A stretch of DNA of 64,000 nt from Desmodesmus armatus (lineage: Eukaryota > Chlorophyta > Chlorophyceae > Sphaeropleales > Scenedesmaceae): positions 328,001 through 392,000 of the forward strand of contig VIIQ02000043.1 in the NCBI GenBank assembly GCA_007449985.2. Direction: 5' to 3'. Numbering within the stretch: position 1 is the first letter of the stretch; every line of letters starts with the position of its first letter. Under the pieces are notes generated by a model. It was given only the letters and a program-made list of their open reading frames with translations, ran no database searches and was not told the origin of the DNA. A program made the position numbers and the translations under genes. This document shows, piece after piece, positions 44,801-53,000 of this stretch.

Positions 44801-46862
44801 GCAACACGAGATGTGTGGGCACTTTGGCAGGCGGCGCACCTCAGCCATGCTACTCAGTAAGCACTGGTGGTATGGGTTACTGGCGGACGTTGCAACAGTG
44901 CTGTCACGCTGCGAGCACTGCAGCAGGGTGCATGCCAGCTTCACCGCCAAGCCGGAGGAGCTGCGCCCCATTCCAATCAGCAGCATGGGTTTCAGGTGGC
45001 ACGTGGACACAGCTGGGCCACTACCCAAGAGTGCAAAGGGCAACAAGTATGTGCTGGTGTGTGTTGAGGCATTCAGCAAGTACCTGGTGGTGGTGCCGAT
45101 GGAAAACGACAAGGCGGAGACCACTGCATACCACTTCTTGCACGGTGTATTGGCACACTTTGCAGCACCAGGGCAGGTGGTGACAGACTCAGGGACAGAG
45201 TTTGAGGGCGAGTTTGCCAAGCTCCTGGAGGATGCGCTCATCGATCATGCCATCATCAGTGCAGACCACCCTCAGGCCAATGGTCAGGCAGAGAAGGCTG
45301 TGCACATCGTCAAGCGGGCGCTTACCAAAATGGCAGTGGCAAGGCACAGTGTCAAGCAGTGGGATGAGGACTTGGCATGGCTGGCACTGGGCTACCGCTG
45401 CTCTCCACAGGCCAGCACAGGCCACAGCCCGTACGAACTCATGTATGCACGTCCACCGGTCATTCCACCTGCAGTGAAGGAGCTTGTCAGCACACCCCTG
45501 GACATCAGTGCTGAGGCGGCTGTCAAGGACCTACTGCAGCGTAAGGAGCGGCTAAAGCAGCAGGTGCCCATTGCGCTGGAGAACCTGGCGATTGCACAGC
45601 ACAGGGATCAGCGCCGTTACCTGCAGCTGCGTGCGCCTGACTACAAGCCACGCGTTCACAGGTTTATGGTGGGTGACTACGTCTACACTCAGCAGCTTAA
45701 CCGGGCAAGCAAGCTACAGCCCAGGGCCAAACCCCTCATTCTGCGAGTTCTGGAGGTGCGGGACTCTGGGGTACTGCACCTGCAGGGGCGCTGTGGCCGG
45801 ACCATTGAGGTGCACATGTCTCACTGTGCACCCTGCCACTTGCCTGATATCGACGGCGGCATCGACCCACTGCTGGTGGACAACACAGATGATGTGGTCT
45901 GTGAGGTATGCAGCACCAGCGACAACGGGGCCGAGCTCATGCTGTGTGACGTGTGCAACAGCGGATACCATACCTACTGCTTGCAACCACCACTCAGCAG
46001 TGTGCCTGACGGTGTGTGGCTGTGCCCGGAGTGTGTGGACGCTGGCTACACAGAACAGGATGCTGCTGGCAGGGAGCAGCAGCGGCAGCAGCTACAGGAG
46101 CGGGAGGCCAGGCCAAACATATTCCCCGGCGCGCAAATGAAGCGCAGGGACGAAGCAGCACATGCGCTGCATGGCCGACTGGTGCTGAAGGCGTTCACGG
46201 ATCCAGCCACCGGGAAAGGCAGGAAGTACTGGGGCAGGATCTACTTCAAGGATGCTGAGTCACGCCCATACTACTTCCGAGTGGTGTACGAAGATGGGGA
46301 CTCTCACCACGCCACCATGGCAGGCATCAAGCGCTACCTGCAGCCGGAGGATGCAGTGCTGCCACCTGGGGCCAGCATTCCTACACCAGAGTCACTGGCA
46401 GCAGCAGTGGCGTACGCACGACAGCTGGTCAGCAGGGTTGCTGGCGGTTCAGTAGCTGTTCCTTCCACAAGGGTCTCACCGGCAGATGTGCAGTTGCTGC
46501 AGCTTACAGTGCAGATGTCCCTGGTTCAAGCCCTGGTGGACCCACTAACACTCAACACCCAGTGGCAGCAGGTTTTTGCTGGGCGACCGTTCACTGTGGG
46601 CTGCGGGCCTGTACAGCACGGCGCTACAGCCATCATCATTACACCTACAGCACCCTTTGTGCTTCATGCAGTTTTCACAGCACTGCAAATGAGGCCATTG
46701 GTGGTGCTCTGTTACGTGCCTTCACTGGCGTTTCCAGCTGACATCCACCCTCTGTTCAGTGCACTCAAGCAGCAACGGCGAGCAGCAGCATTCAGGGGCA
46801 AGAATGGCTGCTGGCTGGTGCTCAGTAGGCAAGGCATAGACATCGACAACTGGCTGCATTGA
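41874..46862 (+). CDS. Polymerase polyprotein, main part: RT, RNase H, DNMT3-like methyltransferase, integrase, PHD, Tudor-like
   Basis: 1662 codons. Reverse transcriptase FVDD at residues 48-51. RNase H about 190-310 (YVDWS, KGEMMAAVW, HSDHRALLWL). Cytosine-5 methyltransferase about 520-840: motif I EPFGGICAGL, motif IV GGWPCQDFSAAG (catalytic Cys 619), motif VI VENV, motif VIII HRARNFW, motif X LGESMDANTL; HRARxFW and the motif order resemble DNMT3. Integrase: HHCC-type zinc region near 970-1020, then D (WHVDTAG), D1105 (TDSGTEF) and E1140 (GQAEK). A C4HC3 PHD finger starts near 1340 (CEVC, LMLCDVCNSGYHTYC, WLCPEC). Next is a stretch with YFRVVYEDGDSHHA like Tudor/Agenet-type readers, and a C-terminal 150 residues of unknown role. 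The upstream end is the frame break within the reverse transcriptase. Confidence 0.9.
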   Translation: MAFHAPDSGKRLTYTRLCFGHVNATAIFQRVMEKELAAAGLSHCAAPFVDDVIMWCDTWEDMVTNFRTLLQHLKTVGLRLHPAKTIVGADCLPYLGHLVSAKECKPEPAKIAGIKALQPPTSLKRLQAHLGLFNYYRCYVPNFAIIARPLYKLMEKGAQYIWSDDCNQAYEGLRTALCKKGLGLRQPVDGRSFHLYVDWSNTGIAAVLNQEAEDGTEYMVACASRSLNAAEQNYPAWKGEMMAAVWGVKMYRPYLHSREFYLHSDHRALLWLLTQKTPVGQQMRWILALQEYRFSLVHRAGKSNPADVPSREASSCVADTTGARLDTELHDWVPTVLLPDCKTTDPLVYTHDSLALELGIGSKSTAAAGVAAMAYEETPGDCPILHSPAAALAAEPADSYSHEQLEHEALCCLLCSNESAVDTFAPTADSLLGGETAGQLFADDGCCVDTQHPAVAWRQHDLQQAASAWVTLAGLQQPQPDSFQPGVYTGALDPWGVRETQGLCTATVADTFFPAALQQGIVLYEPFGGICAGLEMVLRSGITVKQYLYSDINPMAQRAALHRIRVLQSMYPKQLPEDALAGSFSILPMDVRHITTQQLSKAVSEAPVKQWLVVGGWPCQDFSAAGKSQGLRGDRAQLLFDLVRVVGALQQLLPHQPPAYLVENVLLQQHRLSSISQHDFNKIKACLGLPVVLDAAQFGSLAHRARNFWSNLVGPSQLRAALAFVKRPPARSVQLALGPGRTAQPVNRPDAAPLYPCNAPGQPRAAWPTLVSSARSYAFRPGQPGSVLDTTVPAVVKWGEPTAEEREVALGYLPGSTAAAGLTQAQRCALLGESMDANTLQVLMAIAKAWFLRGLPTSTDLATRAFSAHEGELAQEWPGREATATPHGYQQQLAMTAGYQENTTATSQGDIWADDKTLEYIRTGQLPQDLAASQAARIKRRARSYYFKDQQLIRRMPDGTDRLVPPPQARAGLIRQQHEMCGHFGRRRTSAMLLSKHWWYGLLADVATVLSRCEHCSRVHASFTAKPEELRPIPISSMGFRWHVDTAGPLPKSAKGNKYVLVCVEAFSKYLVVVPMENDKAETTAYHFLHGVLAHFAAPGQVVTDSGTEFEGEFAKLLEDALIDHAIISADHPQANGQAEKAVHIVKRALTKMAVARHSVKQWDEDLAWLALGYRCSPQASTGHSPYELMYARPPVIPPAVKELVSTPLDISAEAAVKDLLQRKERLKQQVPIALENLAIAQHRDQRRYLQLRAPDYKPRVHRFMVGDYVYTQQLNRASKLQPRAKPLILRVLEVRDSGVLHLQGRCGRTIEVHMSHCAPCHLPDIDGGIDPLLVDNTDDVVCEVCSTSDNGAELMLCDVCNSGYHTYCLQPPLSSVPDGVWLCPECVDAGYTEQDAAGREQQRQQLQEREARPNIFPGAQMKRRDEAAHALHGRLVLKAFTDPATGKGRKYWGRIYFKDAESRPYYFRVVYEDGDSHHATMAGIKRYLQPEDAVLPPGASIPTPESLAAAVAYARQLVSRVAGGSVAVPSTRVSPADVQLLQLTVQMSLVQALVDPLTLNTQWQQVFAGRPFTVGCGPVQHGATAIIITPTAPFVLHAVFTALQMRPLVVLCYVPSLAFPADIHPLFSALKQQRRAAAFRGKNGCWLVLSRQGIDIDNWLH

Positions 46863-47037
46863 GCACTGGATGCTCGGTTCATTATCTCGGTCCGGTTTCG
46901 CTAAGACGGCGCAGTAGTAGCTTAGCACCAAGGGGCTTCAAGGAAGGGGGGGCATGATAGTGCATACTGCAGGCTGACTAAGCAGGTGATTAGCTGACAC
47001 GCTCAACCTTCTGTCCTGCACTGCTAACCTCTCCACT

Positions 47038-48273
47038 GTGCAGGGCGTGTTCTCATTTATGCCCGACACAGCACCTGGTGCCAGCAGTGTAATAGAGGAG
47101 CAGCTGGACTACGGGGAGGACTCCTGGGAGGAGTTGCAGGAGCAGCCAGTCAGTGAGGAAGTGGCACTGCTAGGATCTGGAGAGGAGGAGTTGCCTCAGC
47201 AGCCAGACAGTGAGGGTGCAGAGCAGCCGGACTTTGGGGGCGAGGGCTTGCCTGAGGAGCCCATGCAGCAGGACATAGCAGCTCACATGGACCTGCCTGC
47301 AGCAGTAGCGGAGGACCCAGCCGGCCAACTGGTCACGAGGGTACGCGCAATCTACCATGGGCTTCGGCGGGACAGGGATGAGCTGAGGGGTATTGACAGG
47401 AGCTTGTGGCAGCTTACACTAGAGCAGCAGCGATGGGTGGAGCGCGAAGCAGCAATGGACGTGCTTGGCATCACCCGTGTTGCATGTCACCTTGGCGGCT
47501 ATGCCAACGGGATGTCAGAGGACCTCACAGTTGCGGCAAGGCGGGCAAAGGAGGCAGACCAGCACATGCTGCAGAATGCAGATACAGACTTGGAGGCAGA
47601 AGCAGCACGGGCAGCTGCAGCAAGGGAGGCTGCAGCAAGGGAGGCTGCAGCAAGGGAGGCTGCAGCAGCTGAAGCACTTGCAAAGGAGGCAGCAGCGAAG
47701 GCAAGGGCTGCAGAAGGGAACCGCGCAGTAGAGCCGGCAGCAAACCAGGAGGCACCTGCAGCAGTAGGCTTTGATTGGAGTCGCGTGAAACTACCCTTAG
47801 AGTTTGTGCCTCCGCAGCGCGGAAGCAGCAGCAGCGGCAAGGGTAATGATGGGGAGCATACGCAGGAGCGCAGCGGGAGCCGCGGCCGCAGCCCCAATGC
47901 CGACAACAGGGAGCGCAAGCCCAAACGCAGCAGGAGCCGCAGCAAGGGCCGCGGCAAGGACGACAACCAGGACCGTGGTGGTCGCAGCAGCAGCAAGTAC
48001 GACATGGACGGGCCTCCCAAACCCGCAGACGTACCTGAGTACGAGCTCCCTCCTTTGGGCTTTACCCGCAACAACTGCAGGGTGGGCAAGGACGGTTATG
48101 GATTAGCAGGAGTTAGGGATTACCAGGGCACGTGGTTCCCAGTGGCAGCACACGACCCAGCGCACAACCCGGAGAAGAACCCAAAACTTAACGACACATG
48201 CCCAATCTGCTTCCTGCGAACAGCATACAAGCAGGATCGCCTGGCATACCGTTCCAACACCCGGCGCAGGTAA
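47038..48273 (+). CDS. Retrotransposon ORF3: acidic, coiled-coil and Arg/Ser-rich protein
   Basis: It begins about 175 bases after the polyprotein stop; the first ATG is at 47059. The N-terminal third is acidic (Glu/Asp/Gln), followed by an Ala/Glu/Arg helical repeat (AAREAAAREAAARE) likely to form a coiled coil. An RS-like basic segment comes next (KPKRSRSRSKGRGK), and the C-terminus carries CPIC. It is immediately preceded by a good 3' splice site: TGCTAACCT branch-like, pyrimidines, GTGCAG at 47032-47037. A spliced subgenomic RNA from the leader donor at 36232 is therefore plausible. I know no homolog. An RNA-binding or nucleocapsid-like role would fit the composition but is a guess. Confidence 0.7.
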   Translation: MQGVFSFMPDTAPGASSVIEEQLDYGEDSWEELQEQPVSEEVALLGSGEEELPQQPDSEGAEQPDFGGEGLPEEPMQQDIAAHMDLPAAVAEDPAGQLVTRVRAIYHGLRRDRDELRGIDRSLWQLTLEQQRWVEREAAMDVLGITRVACHLGGYANGMSEDLTVAARRAKEADQHMLQNADTDLEAEAARAAAAREAAAREAAAREAAAAEALAKEAAAKARAAEGNRAVEPAANQEAPAAVGFDWSRVKLPLEFVPPQRGSSSSGKGNDGEHTQERSGSRGRSPNADNRERKPKRSRSRSKGRGKDDNQDRGGRSSSKYDMDGPPKPADVPEYELPPLGFTRNNCRVGKDGYGLAGVRDYQGTWFPVAAHDPAHNPEKNPKLNDTCPICFLRTAYKQDRLAYRSNTRRR

Positions 48274-48995
48274 TGATATGGCAGAGACAGCAGGTGCTGC
48301 CGCAGCAATTAGCAGCAGCAGCAGCAATTGCTGGGCCGTCTGGATTGGCCTTTGGTAGCGACAACAGCTTTTGGCAGCAGTGGTTTAAGGCCGTCTGGAG
48401 TGGCCTCTGCTGGAGCGATGGTTTGTGCCAGCTGGGGGTGCCCAGACTGGCAAGCAGCTTTGCAGGAGGTTGGGAGCAGCAGTTGATTTATTGGACATTG
48501 TGGATAGTAGCTTTGCCTTTCACATGCGAACGATGTGGGGGCATCTGTCCTGCTTGCATGTTGGTTGGGATTTAGCAGCAGTGAGCGCAAAGGGCCACTG
48601 TTTGTGCTTGTCAAGCTCAGTGAAATATGCTTCCTGAGTAGTTAAGTGAGTGCTGCATGACTCACTTGTGTGCAGCAGATCCAGCAGTGGCTGGGTTTGT
48701 TTGTCAATTATGTGTGTGTGTTTTATTGACTGTGCAATGCACAAACATCACATGCGTTGTAGTGTGTGTGCCCAGCGTCTGGATGTGCCTAGATGCCGTG
48801 GTGAGAAAAGACAAAAAACAAAAATGTCTGTTGACTTGTGTTGTGTGGTCACAGCAGCATTCTCTGCAAGCAATGTGCAGTTTTCCCCGTGCGTTGCGCA
48901 TCAGCTGTGTGCTATCAGCTGTTGCATGTTGCTTTTGGATTGGGTTGTTTGTAGCTGCTCAATGTGAGTACTGCTGCTGTGTAGTGTTACCCCAG
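48274..48995. other. Retrotransposon 3' internal region without a gene
   Basis: Only short overlapping frames are present. I see no further coding signal before the polypurine tract. Confidence 0.6.
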
Positions 48996-49011
48996 CAGCA
49001 GTGGGGGGGAG
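48996..49011 (+). other. Polypurine tract candidate
   Basis: GCAGCAGTGGGGGGGAG directly precedes TGTACACCCC, a typical LTR start. This places the true 3' LTR start at 49012, 50 bases before A2. Confidence 0.65.
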
Positions 49012-49061
49012 TGTACACCCCTAGCAGCAATCTGAGCAGGTCAGTGTTCTACTGCGTCAGC
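49012..49061 (+). repeat. Terminal repeat B1
   Basis: The first 50 bases of the probable LTR. The segment from ACCCCTAGCAGC to TGCGTCA recurs as B2 at 49620-49663. It ends in GTCAGC, so with A2 it forms the palindrome GTCAGCTGAC. Confidence 0.85.
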
Positions 49062-49609
49062 TGACACGAGCAGCAGCTACACTGACCGATTCCTGCTGAG
49101 TGAGCAGTAATCCTCACAGGAAGGTTATGCTGTGTACAAGGCTATACAACACATGCCTTAGCAGAATCAGTGTGATAGTTGACTAATCATGTTGAGTCAA
49201 CAAGGACTCTGGGTGATATCAGATCATGCCAGATACTGCTGCGTGGCAGTGCTATTATTGGTGGTTAAGTGCTTGGGAGTTGTATGCGATGAGTTTGGTG
49301 CTGCGATGCACAGGTGAAGGATCACTGGCGGGTTCAGGGTTTACCGCCTGCAGTGCCGATTCCTTTGTGCCGCTGTGGTGCTCTGTGCGTCGCACTCGGC
49401 TTTGACAGTGCTTGGTGTAAACTTCTGGCAGTGTTTCCCGAGTACTCGCTCATTTGAATCCCCAATTCAGAGCGCACAGGTGCAGCAACCAGCCCCAGCA
49501 GCGACCTGTGGTCGAACCGGGTGCCTGAACATCACTCATACATTCATACAGCGCATCAACACTTTGCAAAGGACTACAAGTGAGTATCTGCTACCCTCAG
49601 AGCAGCCAG
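49062..49609 (+). repeat. Terminal repeat A2
   Basis: Same length (548 bp) and same sequence by eye as A1. With B1 it forms a complete LTR of about 597 bp (TGTACA...CAGCCA). Confidence 0.9.
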
Positions 49610-49663
49610 TTCCATCTGCTACCCCTAGCAGCAATCTGAGCAGGTCAGTGTTCTACTGCGTCA
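49610..49663 (+). repeat. Junction filler and terminal repeat B2
   Basis: After A2 come about ten bases not found elsewhere in the element (TTCCATCTGCT), then a second copy of the LTR start lacking its first five or so bases. The element ends at TGCGTCA, followed by GGCG. Confidence 0.85.
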
Positions 49664-50077
49664 GGCGCTGAGGATTATTGCCTGCACCACTATTGGGATG
49701 TTGGTGCATCCTGCTTGCGCCTTGGAGACCGGGAGGTGGCGAGAGACGAAGCATGGTGGAAATTCAAGGGGACAAGCCCGCTTACAGCCCCTTTTGCTGA
49801 GGTCCTGACCCGGTCAAAGTGTACGACAGGTAGGACCCAGGCTTAGAAATGCACGCACACCTGCGTATTTAGGCTGATGCAGTGCGTCGGATGCGTCATA
49901 AACCAGGCCAGTCAATTGGTAGCAGCACTCGTGTACTGTCTGGGACACAGTTTGCCCCAGTCGCTCAATACTCAATCGCAGCCGGTGGGTCACATACCTG
50001 CAGTCTTTTGCCTGTTTTTTGACGATACAACTGGTGTCAAGCGGCTGTAGTCAAGAAGCACGAGTAAAGCTTCGACG
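49664..50077 (+). repeat. Repeat R1, copy 2, distal part
   Basis: It matches 20301-20721 and leads directly to the start codon of disintegrin-like copy 2. The retrotransposon has therefore moved the rest of the upstream region about 14 kb away. Confidence 0.85.
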
Positions 50078-53000
50078 ATGGGCTCACATGTACCGGCCAG
50101 GCTGTGCGGTGCACTGCTGCTGCTTGTGGCTGTAACAGCGGCACATGCCAATCTGGAGAATTGTGGTTCCAACCCTTCCGCGTGCAGAGTGACTGGGGCA
50201 GCAGGTGGGTAACGTCAAACGATGGCAGGAAGCAACCACACGCAGTCAAATAGGGCATGTGCCATGAGGGCATGTGTAAGCTTAGTATGATCTCATGTCA
50301 CTCTGCATAAATCGGAGGTGCATGGGTGGCCTGGCACTATAATGGCCCACTACCTGGTATTAGTGGGCCACAGACTCATCACCCTGATGTTTACTTGCCT
50401 CTGCTGTGATATTATTGTTAGATAGACAGCAGCATAGGTTGGCGTGCAGTGAATTCAGGAGTAAAAATGACTTGTGCGACCTTGCTGCTGTCTGTTTGTC
50501 TCACGATGGGTGTTGTGGGACCTTGAGCTGCAGTACATGGGCAGCACTACATGCACAACCCGCCTGCGGCTGAACGCCTGTCAGGGGTTCACAGCTTGCT
50601 TTCTGCATCCTTGTGTACTTGCTGACCTTGCTGCACTCTGTCATGCTGCCTTTTCACCCTTTCGCCCCCCTCGCCACCGTACCCCCAGGCTCCCTTGACA
50701 GCAGTGATGTGACAGCTACAGCCCAGGGTGGCCCCATCGGCGCTGCACAGGACCCCTTCACCGTAGATGGCACCCTCACCTTCAGATTTGAAACCTTCGG
50801 CGGTACATCCGATAACATGTTTGCCTTCCCAGGCACGGGCAGTGCTCCAGATGCCACATATAACCAACAGCTGCCAGCGGGGCCCACAGGCACTTACGGC
50901 AATGAGCTTTCTCCAATCACCGTCCCGATCAGGGACTGGGTTGAGTTTGCCTACTCACCGACAATTACACCGACAATTGCACCAACAATTGCACCGACAA
51001 TTGCACCGACAATTGCGCCTACTATACAAATCAAATCAAATCAAAGTTACACCTGTAGCTATGAAACTCAAGAGCTCATGCCAGCCATTCACTGATATCA
51101 CGGAGATAGCACAATCAACCCAGAAGGAACAACATACTGAAGATCAAAACAGAGAAGCCTGACGCTTTTGTGAGGATGAAAACCAACCCTAAAATCCCCA
51201 AGCGTACTATCTAAGTGCACGAGATGGACAGCCCTCCGAATGGATGCCGGGCAAAAACCTCCGTGGAGGAAAATAAAAAACCCTTTGTGGCAATGTGACT
51301 TTGGGCTGGACCAATTCGGAGGCTCGGCACTAGACGGCTCTCGATACAAAAACACAAAGCTGTCAAATCAGTCAGCTGTCGTCAACGCTCCACTGCCGCT
51401 GCTGCTGCAAAGGACTGTTACTGCTCTCCAGTGATATCAGCTGCAAGCCCAGGTGTTAACGCCATAGAGCTTCCTCCATTGGCCTCGCGCCCTGCAAGGG
51501 CGGCTCTTCTAATGTCCCAAGCGCGGAGGATGTAGTTGGCCATCAAAGGCTGGTTGAGCAGTAGGCGCCATGGGGCCTGTGTGGGGCTAGCTTGGGCACC
51601 TGTAATGCAGTCTGCAATATGCGGCATGCTGCGGGGGATAGAGTAGGCAGGGCACTCCAACAGGAAGTGAGTGGGTGTTTCAGCATGTTGTTTGCAGGAT
51701 GGGCAGAGTTCCCTTGCATTGCGTGCAGCAGCTGTCTCCCTGTGTCTTGTATGGCTATGGAAGGCATTGAGTGAGAGGGTTTCAAGTCGGAAGTGCATGA
51801 ACAGTGAAGCGGCTCTACATGAATCCAGGTGGGGAGTGGTGGTTAGAGTGTGCAGATATGTGCGGAGTTTGGGCCGCCTAGGTGTGAGCTCTCCAATGCC
51901 AAAGTCTGCCATGTACCTGGAGTGCACAGAACCTCCTAGGTTGCGGGGGGGCTGAGTCCAATAAGACCTAAGATAGTTGATTGCACGTGCTTCAACATGT
52001 CCCTTAAAGTTTGCCTTACTGACTTCTTTAGGGGTGCTAGTGTCAATGTTGTACTCAGTCAGTAGCCGCTGCATGTTCTGACCCCAAGGGTGGTACTTGC
52101 CACTCCATGCAGTATGGATCTTGTACAGTAGTCGGTCAGTGGGTGTGTTTTCTAGATGATGCCAGTACCTAATGGCAAGTGTGTCGCATGTTACATGCAG
52201 AGGAAACAAACCCAGTTCTTGTTGCAGGCAGATGTGGGAGGTGTTTGCAGGGCAATGGAAAGCACTATACAGCCTGTCATACAGCCTACGGTTGGCCCCA
52301 TGAGGCCCTCGGTGCGTCAAGCACCGAATCTGAAAGTGCTTGTGGATATCGCACAGGCGGGCAGCACAGCAAGCATCTCCATCACTACACAACAGCTCGT
52401 GCCAATGACACCGCCAAGCACCCAGATGGTTGGTACCCTGGAACTCCAGAGCTCCCTGTTTATCGGCGCAACAGTCAGCGTGGTCCCACAGCGCCTGGAG
52501 GATGTGCTTGCTGACAGCTTTGAGCTGAAGGGCATGCAGGAGGAGGAGGAGGAGGCACAGGCAGCAGCAGCAGCAGCAGCGCCCTCAGACGGTGGTGCAC
52601 GAGGGCAAGCTACAAGCCAAGCCGCACAGCCAGCGCAGTCCGGAGTCAGCGCTGGCGTCGGCGACAGTACAGCTGGCAGGCTGCGCTTCATCCTGGCGTC
52701 ATCTGCATTCACAACAGGCGGCGCCACGCAGACAAACTTCGCTATCGTGAGTGGTTGCCCCCGATCTTGAATGCACAACATTCACGTGGCACAGCTAAAG
52801 CCCACCTGCTGCATCCTCACTTTGCAATGCATCAAAGCCCTTGGAAGCTGCTCTCGTTGCAACTAAGTCAGTCACCTGACTAGCAGACTAAGCTTCTTTT
52901 GTTGCTCCTTTCTCGCGCTTCAGCCCTTGTGATCCTGTTGCTGCTGACCGCCTGCTGCTTGCGCCCCTGCAGACTCTCGTCCCCCAAAACCCTTGCGCTG

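Larger units (their letters stand above)
35714..49663 (+). mobile_element. Ty3/gypsy-type LTR retrotransposon with DNA methyltransferase and PHD finger
   Basis: The ends are TGACACG and TGCGTCA, flanked by GGCG on both sides (35710-35713, 49664-49667). Removing the element and one GGCG gives a site that matches R1 copy 1 (near 20301) with one substitution. Three long plus-strand reading regions encode gag-protease, the polymerase polyprotein and an Arg/Ser-rich protein. The 548-bp direct repeats A1 and A2 look identical, so insertion is recent. Repeat order is A1 - genes - B1 A2 B2, a circular permutation of a normal LTR element. The D,D,E integrase and the gypsy order (RNase H before integrase) exclude a DIRS or copia element. 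Confidence 0.93.

Noticed and set aside
35714..49663. Assignment to DIRS/PAT (tyrosine-recombinase) elements because of the split direct repeats and a methyltransferase
   Set aside because: The polyprotein has an HHCC zinc region and a D,D,E integrase core, no tyrosine recombinase is visible, and a 4-bp target duplication is present.
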